From assembly GCF_023151555.2 (NCBI RefSeq), contig NZ_CP100425.1:2914001-2978000 (forward strand): a DNA stretch of 64,000 nt, read 5' to 3'. This document shows, piece after piece, positions 62,033 through 64,000 of this stretch. The position numbers and the translations under genes are program-made. Each line of letters begins with the position of its first letter. Position 1 is the stretch's first letter. The notes beneath the pieces were generated by a model. It was not told the origin of the DNA. It made no database searches and saw only the letters and a program-made list of their open reading frames with translations. Source of the DNA: Photobacterium sp. CCB-ST2H9. GTDB lineage: Bacteria > Pseudomonadota > Gammaproteobacteria > Enterobacterales > Vibrionaceae.

Positions 62033-63769
62033 ATGCAGCTGTTAATCAATCACCTCGGTTATGAACGTACTGGCAATAAAATTGCCATCGTCCAGCATCA
62101 GTCTCCGTTGTCACAGACCGAGGCAACCCTGATCCGCAGCGAGGATCAGCAACCGGTGATGCAGCTGACGCTTTCCCGCAGCCAGCAGACCGATGCGTGG
62201 CATACCGGTGCCGCTGCACGGATCGATTTCAGTGACTGGCAGGAAGCGGGCCGGTACCGCCTCCGCCTCGGTGACACGGAATCAGCCGATTTTGAGATTG
62301 GTGAAGGCCTGCTGATGCAGCGTACCTTCAGTGATGTGCTGCACTATTTCAAATCCCAGCGCTGCGGCGGCAAGTTCGATCAGTTTGATCGTGCCGTCCC
62401 GCTGTTTGGCAGTCAGGAGACCGCCGATGTGCACGGAGGCTGGTATGACGCCTCCGGTGACGTCAGTAAATATCTCAGTCACCTGTCCTATGCCAACTAC
62501 CTGAATCCCCAGCAGACGCCGATGGTGGTGTGGAACATGCTCACTGCCTTTGAGTCGCTGCAGGATGACCCCGCCTTTGCGGATTTTTCCCGCGTCCGCC
62601 TGATTGAAGAGGCACTTTATGGCGCGGATTTTTTACTGCGGATGCATGCACCGCAGGGTTATTTTTATATGACAGTGTTCGATAAGTGGAGTAAGTCCAC
62701 CGGGCAACGGGAGATTTGTAGCTATTCAACACAGGAGGGAATCAAAGCTGACAGTTTTCAGGCTGGCTTCCGTCAGGGCGGCGGTGTCGCCATTGCCGCC
62801 CTGGCTGCAGCCTCGCGGTTGGTGCACAGCGAGGCCACCGCCAGACTGGAACTGGGCCACATGGAAAATGCAGAAACGTATCTGATCGCCGCACAGACCG
62901 GATACTGGCATCTGAAAGAGTACAACAGCCGCTATCTGGATGACGGTCAGGAAAATATCATCGATGAATACTGCGCCCTGCTGGCCGCAGTCGAACTGCT
63001 CAAAGCCACGGAACAATCCCGCTATCTGACGGAAGCCCGGCACTGGGCAGAACGTCTGGCCGCACGTCAGCAGAGCGACCGGCAGCAGCAGTTTTTCTGG
63101 AGTGCCAACGCTGATGGCAGCCGCCCGTATTTCCATGCGGTTGAAGCGGGTCTGCCTGTAATCAGCCTGCTCCAGTACCTTCAGGTGGAGCCAGAGCAGC
63201 CTCGCCTGCAGGCCATCCGTCAGGTTGTGGACCATGCATTGCACTTCGAACTGAGTATTACTCAAGCGGCCGCCAATCCCTTTGGCTACCCGCGCCAGTA
63301 CGTCAAAGCCGTGGACGGTGACAAACACAGCAGCTTTTTCATTCCGCACCGCAATGAAAGCGGGTACTGGTGGCAGGGCGAAAACGCCCGTCTGGGATCA
63401 CTGGCTGCCATGGCATTCATGGCCGCCCCCGTGGTCACTGATGAAGACCTGCGTCAAGCCTTGAAAGCCTACGGCCACCAGTTACTGAACTGGATTCTGG
63501 GCCTGAACCCGTTTGACATGTGTATGCTCGACGGCGCAGGCAGAAATACCCCCGGCTACCTGCCGCATCTGGGCTTTTTCAACGCCCGCGGCGGCGTGTG
63601 TAACGGGATCACTTCCGGCTTCGACAATGAAGCGGATATCGCATTCGCGCCTGCCGCCCAGGCCGACGATATCTACCAGAACTGGCGTTGGGGAGAACAA
63701 TGGATCCCGCATGCGGCCTGGTATCTGCTGGCCGTTACCCTGCAATTCAGGGAGCGTAACCATGACTGA
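62033..63769 (+). CDS. GH9 family exo-beta-glucosaminidase
   Basis: A 578-residue glycoside hydrolase family 9 protein: an N-terminal Ig-like beta domain (~1-95), then an (alpha/alpha)6 barrel. The catalytic acid pair is in GGWYDASGDVSKYLSH near residue 147; the general acid lies in SGFDNEADIAF near 535. No signal peptide is seen, so it works in the cytoplasm on imported sugars. Homologues next to this transporter in Vibrionaceae cut glucosamine from chitosan-type disaccharides. The start at 62033 has AGAAGGA upstream. Confidence 0.85.
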   Translation: MQLLINHLGYERTGNKIAIVQHQSPLSQTEATLIRSEDQQPVMQLTLSRSQQTDAWHTGAAARIDFSDWQEAGRYRLRLGDTESADFEIGEGLLMQRTFSDVLHYFKSQRCGGKFDQFDRAVPLFGSQETADVHGGWYDASGDVSKYLSHLSYANYLNPQQTPMVVWNMLTAFESLQDDPAFADFSRVRLIEEALYGADFLLRMHAPQGYFYMTVFDKWSKSTGQREICSYSTQEGIKADSFQAGFRQGGGVAIAALAAASRLVHSEATARLELGHMENAETYLIAAQTGYWHLKEYNSRYLDDGQENIIDEYCALLAAVELLKATEQSRYLTEARHWAERLAARQQSDRQQQFFWSANADGSRPYFHAVEAGLPVISLLQYLQVEPEQPRLQAIRQVVDHALHFELSITQAAANPFGYPRQYVKAVDGDKHSSFFIPHRNESGYWWQGENARLGSLAAMAFMAAPVVTDEDLRQALKAYGHQLLNWILGLNPFDMCMLDGAGRNTPGYLPHLGFFNARGGVCNGITSGFDNEADIAFAPAAQADDIYQNWRWGEQWIPHAAWYLLAVTLQFRERNHD

Positions 63770-64000
63770 GGCTTTCCGTTATCTGGTTGGCGTCGACGGC
63801 GGCGGCACTTCCTGCCGGGCCCGTCTGTGCGATGCCCGGGGTAAAGTGCTGGCCGAAGCCAGGACCGGCAGCGCCAACATCCTGCTGGGCGCTGACATCG
63901 CGATGGCATCCATTCGGGAAGCGATTGCCATTGCAACTGCGCAGGCCGGACTCAGCGAGCAGAATTACGGTGAGATGGCCGTTGGTCTGGCGCTGGCCGG
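63762..64000 (+). CDS. Glucosamine kinase, GspK-like (BadF/BadG family), partial
   Basis: The first 79 residues of an ATPase of the BadF/BadG/BcrA/BcrD kinase family; the window ends inside the gene. The ATP phosphate-1 loop GVDGGGTSCRARL lies at residues 10-22. The ATG overlaps the GH9 stop by 8 bp, with GGAG upstream. In V. cholerae the gene after this GH9 gene is the glucosamine kinase that phosphorylates the freed sugar, so the same role is inferred. Confidence 0.85.
   Translation, partial: MTEAFRYLVGVDGGGTSCRARLCDARGKVLAEARTGSANILLGADIAMASIREAIAIATAQAGLSEQNYGEMAVGLALA

Overview
The window is an ordinary chromosomal segment of a gamma-proteobacterium of the family Vibrionaceae. Evidence: single-copy housekeeping genes in a Vibrio-like order (grcA/ung, thrABC, rraA, arcA-arcB, two gltBD pairs, mtnN, btuF), a DUF3545 gene, and a ChiS plus chitin-oligosaccharide transport locus. 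By eye the base composition is moderately GC-rich and I would guess a Photobacterium-like species, but the sequence alone does not prove the genus. I saw no rRNA, tRNA, CRISPR array, insertion sequence or prophage.

Layout. 0-8.4 kb: a doubtful small ORF, trmN (tRNA methylation), srmB (ribosome-assembly helicase), yaaA, an alanine/sodium symporter, a DUF3545 gene, a hemerythrin, ung, grcA with a textbook FNR promoter, and a PhnA/YjdM zinc ribbon protein. 8.4-11.1 kb: a SulP anion transporter, a convergent ribbon-helix-helix regulator and an HTH protein; similar 11-bp-period direct repeats lie over both the sulP and the regulator promoter. 11.3-16.3 kb: the thrLABC operon with an untracked threonine/isoleucine-rich leader peptide and attenuator. 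16.7-21.2 kb: aceK, a small putative outer-membrane protein, rraA with a DUF3293 gene, and arcA. 21.3-25.5 kb: arcB facing arcA, preceded by a PAS-GGDEF diguanylate cyclase whose terminator fills the 40-bp gap before arcB.

26.1-38.4 kb holds two complete glutamate synthases in tandem. The second pair is closely like E. coli GltBD; the first belongs to a visibly different clade. Each has hairpins in its leader just before the ribosome binding site. 38.6-41.1 kb: mtnN, a CbiB-family gene and btuF, translationally coupled. 41.2-42.5 kb: a TRIC channel and a DedA protein.

42.6-44.7 kb is the most system-like accessory unit: a VOC-fold protein, a questin-oxidase-like protein and a WrbA-like flavodoxin in one operon behind a strong promoter whose -10 box lies inside a perfect 11-bp inverted repeat. 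I read this as a candidate inducible quinone/aromatic detoxification operon. 44.7-51.7 kb: tyrS, an M23 endopeptidase, erpA, hemL, an AI-2E-family transporter and rsmC.

52-64 kb is the chitin section: the hybrid sensor ChiS, a 750-bp regulatory gap with a near-consensus CRP site and a 30-bp-period direct repeat, then the operon for chitin-oligosaccharide-binding protein, two permeases, two ATPases, a GH9 glucosaminidase and a GspK-like glucosamine kinase cut by the window end.
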